DNA of 64,000 nt from Epiperipatus broadwayi (Eukaryota > Onychophora > Udeonychophora > Euonychophora > Peripatidae), in NCBI GenBank assembly GCA_028023455.1, contig JAQFVV010000513.1, forward strand, positions 246,001 to 310,000. Reading direction: 5' to 3'. The notes under the pieces were generated by a model. The model was not told the origin of the DNA, did no database searches, and was given only the letters and a program-made list of their open reading frames with translations. Shown here piece after piece: positions 47,995 through 60,239 of the stretch (positions are counted from its first letter, which is position 1; each line of letters opens with the position of its first letter). The translations under genes and the position numbers were made by a program.

Positions 47995-49524
47995 TTCGGA
48001 ATATAGTACAATGATAAAAAGCAAGTTAACTTGAAGATTTTCTGTTATGATAGTAACTTTTTTTTTTTTTAAAAAAAAAGACATTTTTTAAAAAACTTTA
48101 ATATGTTATTTTTTGTAACTGGTTAATTATACACAGAAAATCGTTAACCATATAATTCTTTTAAACTTAAATCTTTTTACTGTCACACAAGAAAACACAA
48201 CAATAAGCAGGTTCAGTTAAAGTTAATCTTCCGCCATGCCTGATATAATAATTATAGATCTTTACATTAAAAACAGTAATAATAATGAAAGCCATATGTA
48301 CTTATCAAATGCTGATCGTAATCTAAAATGTAACATTTACTGTTATAAAACAACATTAAAAATAAGCCTTTTTATTTTAATCTTAAACATATAATTAAGT
48401 TTTTGTTGTGAAGCAGATGAAATTTTATTGTAATCGCGCAACATTATTATATAAATTAAAAAAATTTTTTTTTTTTTTTGTAAAATCAAATTTTTGTAAA
48501 TGTAAACATTTTTCGACTTGAAAGTATCATAAATTTCAAAATTAATTTAGAGCGTAAGTTACTAGAGATTTCAAGATCTTGACTATATATATATCCCAAA
48601 CTAAACATATTTTACTCTTTTCACTCATAGACAATCACCCAGTTTTCTATAATCCAATAAACGGTTAATCAGCTCCTTTCCTCCAACTATAGCTAAATTG
48701 AATCGTTTACATATTTTTAATTAGAAAACAATCTTACTTAAAATGAACTATTAACGCAATTCTTTGAAATTTTTTTAAAAAAAAATGGTCAGATGCAATA
48801 TGTGAATTGAGACTAGTCTTATAAAAAATTGCATTGAAAGCAGAAGAGAGAGGAAGAAAAATGTTACTCGGAATATAAATCAAATAAGAACATTTTTCTC
48901 TTTCTCTAGCGCCGTCTATTGAAAAACTTCAGTAATCTCTGATTACCAGATGGTAGTTCAGTTTTAATACCAGACACTTTCTGTGTTTTTCTTTTATCAG
49001 TAAGAACTTGGAATGTACAATTAGAACCAGTGTAGTTATGCATCAAGCATTTATCTTTAATAATTCTTCCTTTCACTATCATGCTAATAATCTGAATTTT
49101 TTTTAAAAAAAGTTTTGTATGACTACTGATATCTCAAGCTTTTAATATATGTTGTTAAAGCATTATCCTCTTAGACTTTAGTAAGCTTAAAGAATAAAGT
49201 GATGTGTTAGTAATTATAAATCAACTGATATTGTGTTCTGAAAAATGTATTGAATTAGATTTCTTGTTATTTGCTCTCTATTCAAGTATCTTCATTAAAC
49301 AAACAAACAATTTAATATGAAATAAAATGTTATTTTGCAAATGATAGTAGATATATGGATAAGTCATGCAAATGTAATAACCATAATGCTGTAGGCTCAC
49401 CACAGGCCTCATATTTAAACCAATAGATGTCACCAAGCCATCAATACAAATAGGTAGTAAAATTTTTGTTTAATGGTAGTATTGACTTGATAACAGATTG
49501 CTATGATGATGCACTTTACAAATG
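47995..49524. other. No gene seen
   Basis: AT-rich DNA with a T13A9 junction at 48057-48079. No supported ORF. Confidence 0.55.
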
Positions 49525-49528
49525 ATAG

Positions 49529-49541
49529 TCAATTAACTATT

Positions 49542-49579
<38 letters not shown>

Positions 49580-49610
49580 AATAGTTAATTGATATATATA
49601 TATATATATC
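49529..49610. repeat. AT-repeat palindrome
   Basis: TCAATTAACTATTGGTATAT and its mirror ATATACCAATAGTTAATTGA flank a (TA)n core. The unique arms show this is an inverted duplication and not only a microsatellite. Confidence 0.85.
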
Positions 49611-49619
49611 AGAAAGTGC

Positions 49620-51430
49620 ATTCAGGTTATTACACTTCTGGGACATCACATTCTTTTAAGGCAGAACTATATGGATATAAGTATATAGGTTTTTGCATTC
49701 ATTAAAAAGAAAAATCCTTAACAGTTTTCTCACAATAATTGTATTAATAATCTGCCATGTATTAAATTGTATCAAACAATGTTTGATATTTTTGCTTGTC
49801 TAGGTAATAAAATGAACATAGTACTTCACAAGCACAATAAGAATTTGAAGGCATACATTCAATAACTAACAAACTTAATAATGATTGAAATTCAAATTTT
49901 CATATGATCATCTGCGTATCCATGTGGTTTCATTATTTAAAACAATAAAAACAGCACATTATTCTTTAGAATATAAAGCCACACACACTTTTGATGAAGT
50001 TCAGCATGCACTCACATTTCGGTTATAAAGAAGAACAAAATCACTTCATTACACAGATGAACAAATATATGCAAATTTGACTTTTACAAATGCAAATAAA
50101 GGGAAATATCAATATTCAGAATGATTGGTGGATTAAACTGTAAAAGAAAGAAACTTATTTGCAGTTGGTTGTCACATGAGATTTTTAAAAATAAATGTGA
50201 ATCTGAGAAATGATATAATCCTATTAAATCAGTGAGAAGCACTTTTATAAGATAGTACTGATATTTTAAATAGGTGTGTGGAGTATTTTAATCATCTTTT
50301 GAGTAATGTTATAGGAATTAGATATCTTTTAGTGATATATACATCCTAGATATATATATATTCTTCTTGATGAACTTAAAAGTTGACCTTTGTAATCTTA
50401 AAAAAATGGTAAAGGTTGCATATCATCATGAAATAGATAACTGAATAATTTTTAAAAGGCAGTGGAAATATAAAAGCTTCAAATTTATTGGTGTTTTTGA
50501 GGATTTTTAATCATAAGAGTGATTTTATTATTCCTGTTTATATAAAAAAAGATGATGATAAAGATTGATGTTAATGTGTATTAGTATTTAGTACAGTACT
50601 GTTTATTGATGTATTGTTTTGAATATATTACTTCTAGCTGTAGATAAGTGAATATTAGAAACTGTGTAATAGTTTTAGAGAATCAAAAAGCACAATATAT
50701 ATATATGACTGTTGTTGCCAGACAAATGCAAGATAAGTCTTCTGAGAAAAAATGTGATGTTATTGTTTTATGTTAGATAAGGAAAAAAGTTTGCTACAGT
50801 AGTTAAAAGAAGTTAGTTATCTGTCAAATTATTTTTACAATATGCTTTTTATGTAATAATATAGAGGAAAGTTATTATTGATACTGGAAAATGAGAGTCA
50901 TTTGAAAGAAAAATTGCTGTTAATATATAATAGTTCCACCTTATTTTTGTTCATTTTAATAGCATTAACCTTCAGAATAGTTTTTGGGAAGTTTCATAAG
51001 GTAGACATTAAGTTAACTATTGGTTTGATCGTGAGATTATTAATTTGAAAAATGAAATTGAGAAATTTTATTATATTGGCTTACAGTTTTTTGTTTACTG
51101 CAGTAATTTAAAAGTGACTTGAAGATTAATCTAATGTTTTGAATGCCATCTATAAAACTTTTGATCTATTAATTAATGTTGCAATAACTCATTTTTATGA
51201 ACCAGTGGTGGAATAAAACTTTTCAACAATGTTCATATTGTATGGTTATCAATTGAAGAAGATAAGTCTCTTTAAATAATAGCAGTTCTTTAGGTTGATA
51301 GGGATGTTGTTGTTCAAATGCATCATAGAATTCAATAACCTGTTGAGATGTATAATAAATTAATAAAGAAAGTAATTCCTCATAGGGTTATCATTACTTC
51401 AACTAATTTTGTTATCTGAATATTGTATGT
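49620..51430. other. No gene seen
   Basis: AT-rich spacer, no supported features. Confidence 0.6.
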
Positions 51431-51431
51431 T

Positions 51432-51432
<1 letters not shown>

Positions 51433-51466
<34 letters not shown>

Positions 51467-51481
51467 TTCAACATTTATATA

Positions 51482-51521
<40 letters not shown>

Positions 51522-51541
51522 AATATATAAATGTTGAAAGA
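51433..51541. repeat. AT-repeat palindrome
   Basis: (TA)n, then CTTTCAACATTTATATATTC, then (AT)n, then GAATATATAAATGTTGAAAG. The two unique arms are exact inverted copies. Confidence 0.88.
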
Positions 51542-51544
51542 AGA

Positions 51545-52762
51545 TTTTCACAGGCTTTTCCTATCTGTTATTACTGGAGAATGTCATATCTGGGTAGAAT
51601 TCTGGTATTAGAAAAATCAATACTATGATCTTTATCTATTATATTATTTTTATATTCATTACCCAATTAAAAGCCGGTGAGACTCAGCCGAAATAACAGT
51701 ATATATTTTTATTACAACAAAGTATACAGTGATTATCCCAGATATTTTGTTTATATATATGGTTGTTATTCTCCTTAATTTATCATATAGAAGTAAAATA
51801 TGGAAACTTTATCAATATTACATATAGACATTGGAAAATATTTATTTTAGGATACTTTATGATATTCAAAAAGAAATGAGAAAATCTTAAATTCTTTAGC
51901 TTGTTGGACATTCTGACAATGAATCAGTTATATTATTTATTAATAGTGGGTAAATCTTTATCGGATTTGGATATGCAAATGAATGAATGATAATAGATTT
52001 TCTAAAAAAAATATTTTGTTAAAACTTACAAAGATTATTAAGAGGCTCAAAAAAAGAGTACCGTTTATTGATTTTGTTGGAAAATGGTTGAGGATAATAA
52101 ACATTTATAAAATACAGTTAGACATAGAGCACAGGTTTTATAGAAAAAATAATTGTGTTGCAGTTATTAAAAAGTCTGTATCACAAAATGTCAAATAAAT
52201 TGACGAAAAAGCATTTCAAAGTATTTGAATATATTTGTGGTTCAAAGAATAATTTATATAGTCATTATAAAATTTATTTTTAGTTGTTTTTTTTTTTTTT
52301 AATTTTTTTTTCTTCAGGAGTTTAAAATAACTTTCTTGTTTATGAATGCAAAAATTGATGACGGTAATGATAAATATTAATAAATTGTGTGTTTTATATA
52401 AATCGGATTTGGAAATATTTCTTAACTGAATTTTTTTTTACCTTTCAAATTTCCCTTGACAAGTAAGTACATATTTCAATAATTTATTCCTTCCTTCAAG
52501 AAAATTTTGTAATTTCATACCGTATTTGTTAAAAAAAAAACATGTAATAAGAATTTTTGTTTCAAAAGAACTTTTAAAGGTTGCTTTATTATGTAATGAA
52601 AAATGTAAACAATGTAATTTCATGCAGTAGTATCAGCATAAGATTTCGTGGGCCTCACATATAAGAAGCATTTGACAAATCTGTGGTATAATCATTTACA
52701 TCTATTGTTAACTTATGTTTTCTTATATTGAAATCTGTCTTGAGTTTTATATTTTTTCTAAC
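51545..52762. other. No gene seen
   Basis: The ORFs at 51983-52198 (lysine-rich) and 52438-52623 have no recognisable motif. Confidence 0.55.
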
Positions 52763-52776
52763 ATATTCTTTTAAGA

Positions 52777-53328
52777 CAAAGGCAAAACTCTCCATACAGT
52801 AGTGCTACCCTATGCCAAACAGAGTAATCAATTGATGCCAAAAGGCTTGTGCATAAAATCCCTATCTAGTGCCTACTCATCCAATATCCCCAGACTAGTT
52901 TCTGGCTTGTGGCCATCATCAGTGAGGAGCCTTGGATCTGAGAGCATTGCAACTAGATCTTAGGATCTAATGCAACCCTCCAGCAACCACCTTTTAACTC
53001 TACTTTACTACAAAACTATGATAATGAAATTGAAAACACAATAATATTTTCAATCTAAGCTCAATAGCCTATGTAGTCATATGGGTCTGAACTCAATTCA
53101 GCACCCATACATTTTGGTGTCTTTGGTTCTTAAACAACCATATCCACCACTATATAGGCTATTGAGCTTGGGGATATTGGATGAATAGGCACTAGATAGG
53201 GATTTTATGCAGAAGACTTCTGGCATCCATTGATTACTCTGTTTGGCACAGGGTGGCTCTACTGTATGGAGAGTTTTGCCTTTGTTTACAACAATTATGT
53301 GCTAGTATAGAGATGGTGATCATGTGAT
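52777..53328. mobile_element. Family B foldback retroelement (copy B2), with intact hammerhead
   Basis: Exact 14-bp target duplication ATATTCTTTTAAGA (52763-52776 and 53329-53342). The left arm starts CAAAGGCAAAACTCTCCATA and reads on into the hammerhead (minus strand, 52888-52927). The right arm starts TGGGGATATTGGATGAATAG at 53169 and ends GGAGAGTTTTGCCTTTG, followed by the family tail AACAATTATGTGCTAGTATA and GTGATCATGTGAT. A 240-bp centre separates the arms and itself holds a small inversion (CTCAATAGCCTATGTAG / CTATATAGGCTATTGAG). There is no ORF, so mobilisation must have been in trans. Confidence 0.92.
52888..52927 (-). ncRNA. Type I hammerhead ribozyme, core intact (family B, copy B2)
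   Basis: Minus strand, 5'-3': stem I CCTCA; core CTGATGA; stem II TGGC with loop CACAA and partner GCCA; GAA; stem III ACTAGT (AC pairs with GT, and the hexamer is self-complementary); C as the cleavage base, giving the GUC triplet; stem I partner TGGGG (one G-U wobble). Every conserved hammerhead core position that I know is present. Predicted cleavage is 3' of the base at 52893 on the minus strand. The very short stem III suggests weak monomer activity and possible dimer action, as described for PLE-type hammerheads. Confidence 0.85.
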
Positions 53329-53689
53329 ATATTCTTTTAAGAAGAGTATGCTTATTTTATCCATATTATTATAGCTATTGTCTGGTGTCTATTTTGCTTT
53401 GGTTTATTCTGTTTCATTGCTTAGTATTCTTAATGTCTTATTACTATTATTTATTTTGATCATCAACAGTTAAGTAAGATGTTGCTGCTTACCTATTATC
53501 ATAGTTTTTCAAACTTCCTCAGAAGAAAGTAATCATAAATGTTTTCTTTATGCTAGAATGATCTTTTATTTGAATAGTTAGAAGGTCATTAATATGATTT
53601 CCTATTCTCAGAGTTGACTTAATATGAATTGTTAAATTTTGATTTACAAATGTCAAACTTCATTCCTTCACAATTTTGTCATAATCCAC

Positions 53690-54235
53690 TCTAGATACAT
53701 ACAAAAGGATTATCACTAAACTAGACATTATTCCTAGCCCAGATACAAACTTTAAACCACAATTAAAGATTTGTATACTTTTTATTTAATTAAACACACA
53801 CACACATGGAATAATTCAACTTCATTTCTCTTTCTCCATATGTAATAACTTTTATAGATGTACTTAATAATCTCCACCCTACCACACATTCTTGAAACAT
53901 GAATAAAGACATCTTAAAAACAAATGACCTCCAAAATGCATTTCATGCTGAACTAGCACTCTCATTAATTGACCCATGCCACCATTTCTCACATATATTT
54001 TTATCATATATTCAATATTTATCAATAGTAAATTTTTCATTTTTCATATACAAGTGTTAAACATTAAAACAAGCATAGGAAATGGTGATCATGTGATGTT
54101 TAAGTGTTAAACATACTCAGTCACAACTTTGACATGATTCACTGTAGATAAATACAGTCATAATTATCACTAATTATTTATTAAATTAAAGATTATTCCT
54201 AGCTCATATGTACTTAATATATGAAACTCTAGCCG
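53690..54235. repeat. Mosaic repeat: two R1 units around an A fragment
   Basis: ATTATCACTAAACTAGACAT, ATTATTCCTAGCCCAGATAC (near 53711-53745) recurs as ATTATCACTAATTATTTATT, ATTATTCCTAGCTCATATG near 54160-54205, and again near 61203-61260 (TTATTAAACTAGAGATTTTC). A fragment of family A (53931-54005, CCAAAATGCATTTCATGCTG) sits between the first two. The same A-fragment-plus-R1 association at 61021-61330 shows these are parts of one larger repeat. Confidence 0.65.
54065..54101 (+). mobile_element. Family B, extremely 5'-truncated copy (B3)
   Basis: Only the family B tail remains (AAATGGTGATCATGTGAT), about 37 bp. AAGTGTTAAACAT is present on both sides (54052-54064 and 54102-54114). A 5'-truncated insert with a target duplication is the signature of reverse-transcription priming at the RNA 3' end. 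Confidence 0.8.
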
Positions 54236-54239
54236 ATGA

Positions 54240-56887
54240 ACAACTTCTGATTTTATCACTTTTAAAATGACAAAAAAAAAAACAACGCTCGTGCATTAGA
54301 TTACAGGTACTATTTTTTAGTTTTCTGACTTCTCATATACTTTTTTTTTCCAGGTGAAAATTATAGATATTTTTTTTTATTAGCTGTAATTTAGCATGTA
54401 ATCTTTAGTCATTTAAATGATGCTTAAGGATTGCTTATTAGTGTTGATGGTTGTGAAAATTGATCCATGAATCACAAATGCCCATATATATTAAAAGCTG
54501 TTTCCAACTTTTGCTTATTTGACAGACAAAGTGCTTTCTTATTCATTGTGAATAATTTTTGTGAAATGCTATTTGTTACATATATCAAATAATTTTCAAA
54601 AATATAATATATATAAATGAGATATTTATTTTATATAACGCGATGTTTTTGAATTGTAATAAACTAATAATCAGCTTTTTAAGCGAATGCACATGTGCTT
54701 TGTGGATAAATGAATACTCTCATTTTCCAATACAGGATAAAGTCTTCATGAAATAATAGAATGAATCCACCTATTCTTTCAATCCAAATGTTTAAGTATG
54801 GGCAAATCTTAAGTACTGGAAATGAGAGCGTGAAGATATTAACATAATATGTTTATTTTCAAGTCTAAAATATCATGTCAAATTTATTAGTGAAATTGAA
54901 TTTTTAAGAAAAAAGATAAATATTTGCAACTAAAACAATGAAATCTGCTGAAGCATATGCTTCTAAAATGAAAAATTTTTATAATGGACCTTTTTTTAAA
55001 AAAATAATATTTGTGGAAAATATGCAATTGTTACACTAAATGCTATTGGCTAACGCAGCATATATGCAAAATATTTTAGAGCACTCCCATTTTAAGTAGA
55101 GCATTACACATTTTTTATCATGCTTTGGAAATACTGTGCCATTATTTTTTTAAAAGAAACATTATTCTGCTACATATATGTGGTCTCTAACAATTAAGTT
55201 CCCAAATTTGTCACAATGTGCTTATTATGTTGACAGCACTGTAGAAACAACACAGTAAGGATTTTATAACCTTTATATATCAATGTCTTACAAATGTGTT
55301 TATAACAATGTGTGGAAATGTCTTATTGGTTCAATAATGTTATGCATGTTTTCACGTGGTTTTATTTTGGAGATTGAATTAAAGTAATAAACAAATATTA
55401 AATTTATTTTATTAAACTTTATAAGAGAGGAAATGAAGGGGTACATGTTAGTCCAAATTTATAATGCCATGTATGCAAATCATTTAAATATTTTTGGGAA
55501 AGGTAAGTGTCATTAAAAAAGAGAAGTCCAGGAGTTCAGTAATGAGCAGAACTGATGAAAGCTTTGTAAAGATTCATTGAATTGAATGGTAAAATTGTAA
55601 TTATGCATAGAAAGCATAGTGAACCAAGTAAACATTGATTAAAAAAGAGTTACAAAAATCTTAACTGAAAGTTTTGACATGAAAAAAGGGTGTGCAATAA
55701 TGGTTTTAAATGAGCTCACCAGTCGCCTAGAAAGAGTTTTTAGCTAATAACCAAATAGCTGCATTAGAACATTCTCCCTCTTCATCTGATATGACTCTCA
55801 GTAAAAAAAAATATTTTGTGACATTCAAGTCATCAGTGCATTAGATTTCCAAGGAAAGTACTTGGAATGTGATCATGATGTTATTAAGGTATGTAGTACT
55901 TTTTCTAGGATGAGTTCACAAATTTAATTATCAGAACTCGCATATAATTTCAGTAATGAGCCAGAGAAACAGAATTAGAAAAGTAATTAACATGTCACCA
56001 AGAAAGAATTTCCAAGCAAGAAAGCCAAAGTTCTGAATATGAATTGGTAAAATAAATAATCTGATTTTTTAATTATACAGAGCTTTTAAATTTAAATATA
56101 TTATTGCTATTACATTTTTGATTTTGCATTATGATTGTTTTCTGTTTAACTCTTTGAGGATTCAACTCCTCGCTTCCTATTTGAAAGACCCTAGCAAGAA
56201 CATCCATATTTACATTTTATTTTTAAGATTAAACATTTCTTCTATATCATATATTGATAATCTTTAAATTATTTATTATAAATGTAAACTTTTAAATGAC
56301 AGACATTCTAAAAGTTAATATTTGACCTTTTCAAAATAGGAAAATAAATTACTAAATGTTCTTAACTATAACAATAGTGCTTGCATTTTGGATGTAATTT
56401 TGTCTATTTAAAAATTTAACAGAACAAAATATTTCTTATTTGAATTTTATTTTTCAAATTCAAAAAAATTTAGATTAGATATTATAAAAGAAAGAAAATA
56501 TATCTTAAATAAAATTAATAATTGAATTTATTATTATCAAAATTTTAAAGTACATTTTTTTTTGCTGGTGTTAATAAAAGCCTTTCTTGTTTGCCAATAG
56601 AAACTGCTTTTATGCTTTGCATTATAAATGTTTTATGACTTGTCTTTTTAAAAACAAATATTTTCAAATAAAATCTAATTATAATTAAATAAGTATTTAG
56701 TTTAAAATAAGTATTTTACAAAAATATTACATAAATAACTTTAAATATGTAAACCAATTACTGAAAATTACAATTTTGCTTTTCGCAAATGAGTCCCCTG
56801 AGGCCAAACAATCCACCAATCAAAAATTGTCAATTCTATTGAAATCAAAATGGGCAGGTTTGTGTTTTTATATGCAAGTTATATATT
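54240..56887. other. Gene-free AT-rich stretch
   Basis: No ORF above 60 codons with any motif and no recognised element. Confidence 0.6.
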
Positions 56888-57270
56888 CTAATTTTCTAGT
56901 AGTCTGTATAATACTGATGCCTTTAAATGTTTTTTTTTAGCTAATAATTTTAAAATGATATCTATAACCAAAAAAACTGCATAGGGTCTTCTAATGTTAT
57001 AAATAACTACAATCCTTCCTCCCCAAGATTTAGCAATTGTAGCACCACCATAACTCCAAAAAAATGTGTCAAAAATAAATGATTTGGTAGCTACTCGATG
57101 ATAATCCATTAAAAGAATGTGTTTGTCAAGTGTTGGTGTCCTAGTGGTTAGTGTAGCTGCCTTTCAAGCAGCCAGCCTGGGTTCACTTTCTGGTCAACGC
57201 TTTGACATATAAAAAAAAGGATGTGTTTTGTGGCAACTTTACTTTTGATTGAGGACTTTGTGTGGTCTCT
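56888..57270 (-). pseudogene. Unrecognised ORF interrupted by a tRNA-like retroposon
   Basis: The minus-strand frame 57109-56888 (73 residues, with SYGGATIAKSWGGRIVVIYN) is open upstream to the retroposon insertion at 57125. If the insert and one target duplication are removed, the same frame continues about 25 codons further upstream (ending ...SKVATKHILLM). The segment is less AT-rich than its flanks. I do not recognise the protein. It may be an old transposon or host exon fragment. Confidence 0.35.
57125..57215 (+). repeat. tRNA-like retroposon (GTCA family) with 13-bp target duplication
   Basis: GTCAAGTGTTGGTGTCCTAG, TGGTTAGTGTAGCTGC, loop CTTTCAA (anticodon TTC), GCAGC, GGTTCACTTTCTGG and TCAACGCTTTGACATAT plus A-run. 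AAAGAATGTGTTT (57112-57124) and AAAGGATGTGTTT (57216-57228) flank it. The first base is again the G of GTCAA. GTCAA pairs with TTGAC and GTGTTG with CAACGC. Confidence 0.9.
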
Positions 57271-58484
57271 TCTTAAATACTTAAATTTCAATGTTTGCTA
57301 GAATGAAAAGATTATACAGTAAATGATTTTTTAGAATTAATTATGTTCATCATACAAAATAACACAGTATAATAAGAATCAGAATGCAGTGCATTTAGTT
57401 AAGCTTTTGAATCTTGTAGGGACACTTCTGGATTTAAATTCTGTCTCCTTATAGCACATGCCCTTCCATTTCAATTTACCAGATAAGTATTAAATATATT
57501 AAATCATGTTATACATCATTCAATTTTAAAGATTGGGAATGTACTGCAAAAACAAGTATAATGACTAGTATCTATGATTAATTTAAGTGATTAAATTGTG
57601 TAAGATGAAAGAATTCAGAAAACAGATATAATAAAACTGTACTGAAAATATTACCTGACTTTTAATAAACTGGCATCTCACATAGCAACAGGAAGTACTT
57701 TTGGTCAGTCATTGTTTTCTAGTTATTAAATTTAACCTTCATTTTTGAAGGTTATTATATTTATGGGCTCTGTTGTACACTCTGAGTAACGATGCTCGTC
57801 ATAAGTATTTTTTTAAAAATAAATATTTATTGATTAATATGTGAAGCCATGTAATTTAAGAATAACGTTGATACGATCAAAGAGTAGATATATATATATC
57901 AAATTTCAAGTTTAAAAATGTTAGTTTACTTTAATATCTTTAATATTTTATATCTCACTAGTTAGGGTCAGCAATTTTCTGCTCTGTGCTCATTTAAATT
58001 TTATTCACGCAATTGCATAATTAGAAATCTTCTGTCAGAATCGGGATTATAATTTATGAAGTTAATCTGTGCGTGTTTATAAATTCCATCTGTTTGGCAT
58101 TCTTTGAGTCGTTTATAATATTTTTAAAAAAGGAAGTTGAAATATTATTTTAATAAAGGTAGTTAAAATAAACGTTTACATGCTCATTCATTAATTTCTC
58201 ATTAAGCGATTATTAAAAGACATTGTAATGTTAAGAATTTATTGTTATAATCCTTTGGGAGAATTTTCTAAAAACATATTATTGGCTTGTTAAATTAAAA
58301 GAGAAGAAATATTATTTATTTATCTGCCATTTACAATGGAGTATGGGTACTCCAGCCAATGAATGTATCTGTAAAAAAAAACGTTTGTAAATGCCAAATA
58401 GTTACTATAAAATCAGTCGACACCCTTTCCTCTTACTACTTAATTTATAATACTGTAATCCGTTTTATTGTTGTGTATTAATAT
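57271..58484. other. No gene seen
   Basis: AT-rich spacer, no supported features. Confidence 0.6.
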
Positions 58485-58585
58485 ATAGGAGGTTTGAACT
58501 CAGCTTTCACACGACCCTCAACCATCCATGCTATCTCGTACCGCTGATACACTTGATCACACACATGTCAAAAAGATAAATAATC

Positions 58586-58629
58586 ACTAATATTAGTATT
58601 TCATGCTAAACCAGCACTCATCAGTTTGT
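58586..58629 (-). ncRNA. Hammerhead ribozyme, core intact, stem I weakened (family A, left arm)
   Basis: Minus strand: ACAAA; CTGATGA; GTGCTG-GTT-TAGCAT; GAA; ATACTAAT; A; TTAGT. Core and GAAA are intact. Stem I has one A-A mismatch and stem III is only about 2 bp. Confidence 0.6.
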
Positions 58630-58892
58630 CCAGATTATCATCTCCATACATATATACAATCAAAGCTCAACTTATATTAAGATAGATGATTTTCATATTT
58701 TAATGGACAGGCTTCAAACCACTTAATCCCACAACTCTTCAGCTATCTATTTCATTGAAAATCTGATGATGAAATGCTGAAAGCCCATATTAGTACCAAT
58801 CTTTTCATCCTACCCATGTTGACCCAAGTCACTCTGACTCGTCATGTATAGGACATAATCCATTGTATATATGTGTGGAGATGATAATATGG

Positions 58893-58936
58893 ACCAACTG
58901 ATGAGTGCTGGTTTAGCATGAACTACATATATTGAT
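58893..58936 (+). ncRNA. Hammerhead-like ribozyme (family A, right arm)
   Basis: Plus strand: ACCAA; CTGATGA; GTGCTG-GTT-TAGCAT; GAA; CTACATAT; A; TTGAT. CUGAUGA is intact. The A of GAAA that should pair in stem III is C, and stem I has one A-C mismatch. Activity is doubtful. Confidence 0.6.
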
Positions 58937-59043
58937 GATTATTTATCTTTTCGACATGTGTGTGATCAAGGGTATCAGTGGTATGAGATAGCATAGATGG
59001 TTGAGGGTTGTGTGAAAGTCTGAGTTCAAACCATCTATATATT

Positions 59044-60239
59044 ACATATATAATTGCAGGTATGAAAAAGTCTGTACTGTAGAAAAAAAAATCCATATTT
59101 TAAAATGTTGTGTATTAAATAAAATCTATTTAAAATTTACTTTATAAATAGGATGAGCAAACTATGCCTTGAAGCAGCTTGGTACTCCCAAATATTCTGT
59201 GCAGCTTCCAAGACAGTATTGTTTTTATTGCCATTTTTCTTAAACTTTTGATATTAATAATTTATAATAGATTAATATGTACCAATATTAGGTTTTATTT
59301 AAATATTTTAAAAATATGTAAAAAGCAGTTATTTTGAAACTTTAAATTTTTAGCTTTTAAATGATACCTATCAAAAGATATGTTAATGTGGGCTTTAATA
59401 TCATATTTTGTTAGTAAAAAGTGCTTCAATATTATATTATTTACCAATATAATTTTAAAACAAATTTTCTGTGATTCTTGAATATTCACAAATGTATAAA
59501 ATGTATTATATATAGCCAATCATTATTATTGAAGAACTTACCCACCTTCAATGTATAATAATCCTATGAGTTGTTGTTGTAAATATTTAACAAACAAAGT
59601 ATAATATTTTTTGCACTTAGTTCAAAAATTGTCAACCAGTCTAAACACTTTGCAAAACAATACAGATTTAATTTGCTTCAGTATTCTAAATAAAAGTTGG
59701 TAAAGTGTTATAAAGACTTCTACCCAATAAACAAATGTTAACATTGAAATGGTTACAAAATTTTCTGGCTTTTATTGGTCTCAGCTTTTTGATGGAAACT
59801 TTAACATATATATATATGATGGAAAAGAGCAGAATATTCTCTGTGCTTTAATGCATTGGTTAAATTGTTAACTATGAAGTTCAAAGTTCATGCACTGTGG
59901 CTGGAACTCAGCTACTTCTAGTGGTCAAACTTCTTATGAATTTCTGAGCAATAAATTATTTGATTATTATTATAAAGGAATTATTAAACATAAATATGTA
60001 GTAAAACAATAACTTTTTGCAATCAAGATGCTTTGTGATTGTGTTGTAATTTTTTAAAATTTTATTTAAATATACTTTTAAAGTAAATAAATATAATTTT
60101 TTTATATATTAAATGCTTTTATTCACTGTGTATTAAAAACTAAAAAAATATTTGTTTCTTCAACTCCATTAGAGTTTTTTAGATTTAATTTTAAATAAAA
60201 GGATGGGAAGTCCAGAAATTAATTAATTCTATCCCTTGT
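59044..60239. other. No gene seen
   Basis: The minus-strand ORF at 59295-59519 has no motif. Otherwise AT-rich spacer. Confidence 0.6.

Larger units (their letters stand above)
58485..59043. repeat. Foldback element, family A (copy with hammerhead in both arms)
   Basis: The left arm (AGGTTTGAACTCAGCTTTC through CATCTCCATACATATATAC) is mirrored by the right arm (58873-59037: GTGTGGAGATGATAATATGG through AAAGTCTGAGTTCAAACC). The centre (58660-58870) is shared in part with the A copy at 44400-44540 (CAACTCTTCAGCTATC, GAAAATCTGATGATG). Both arms hold hammerhead-like motifs. Confidence 0.85.
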
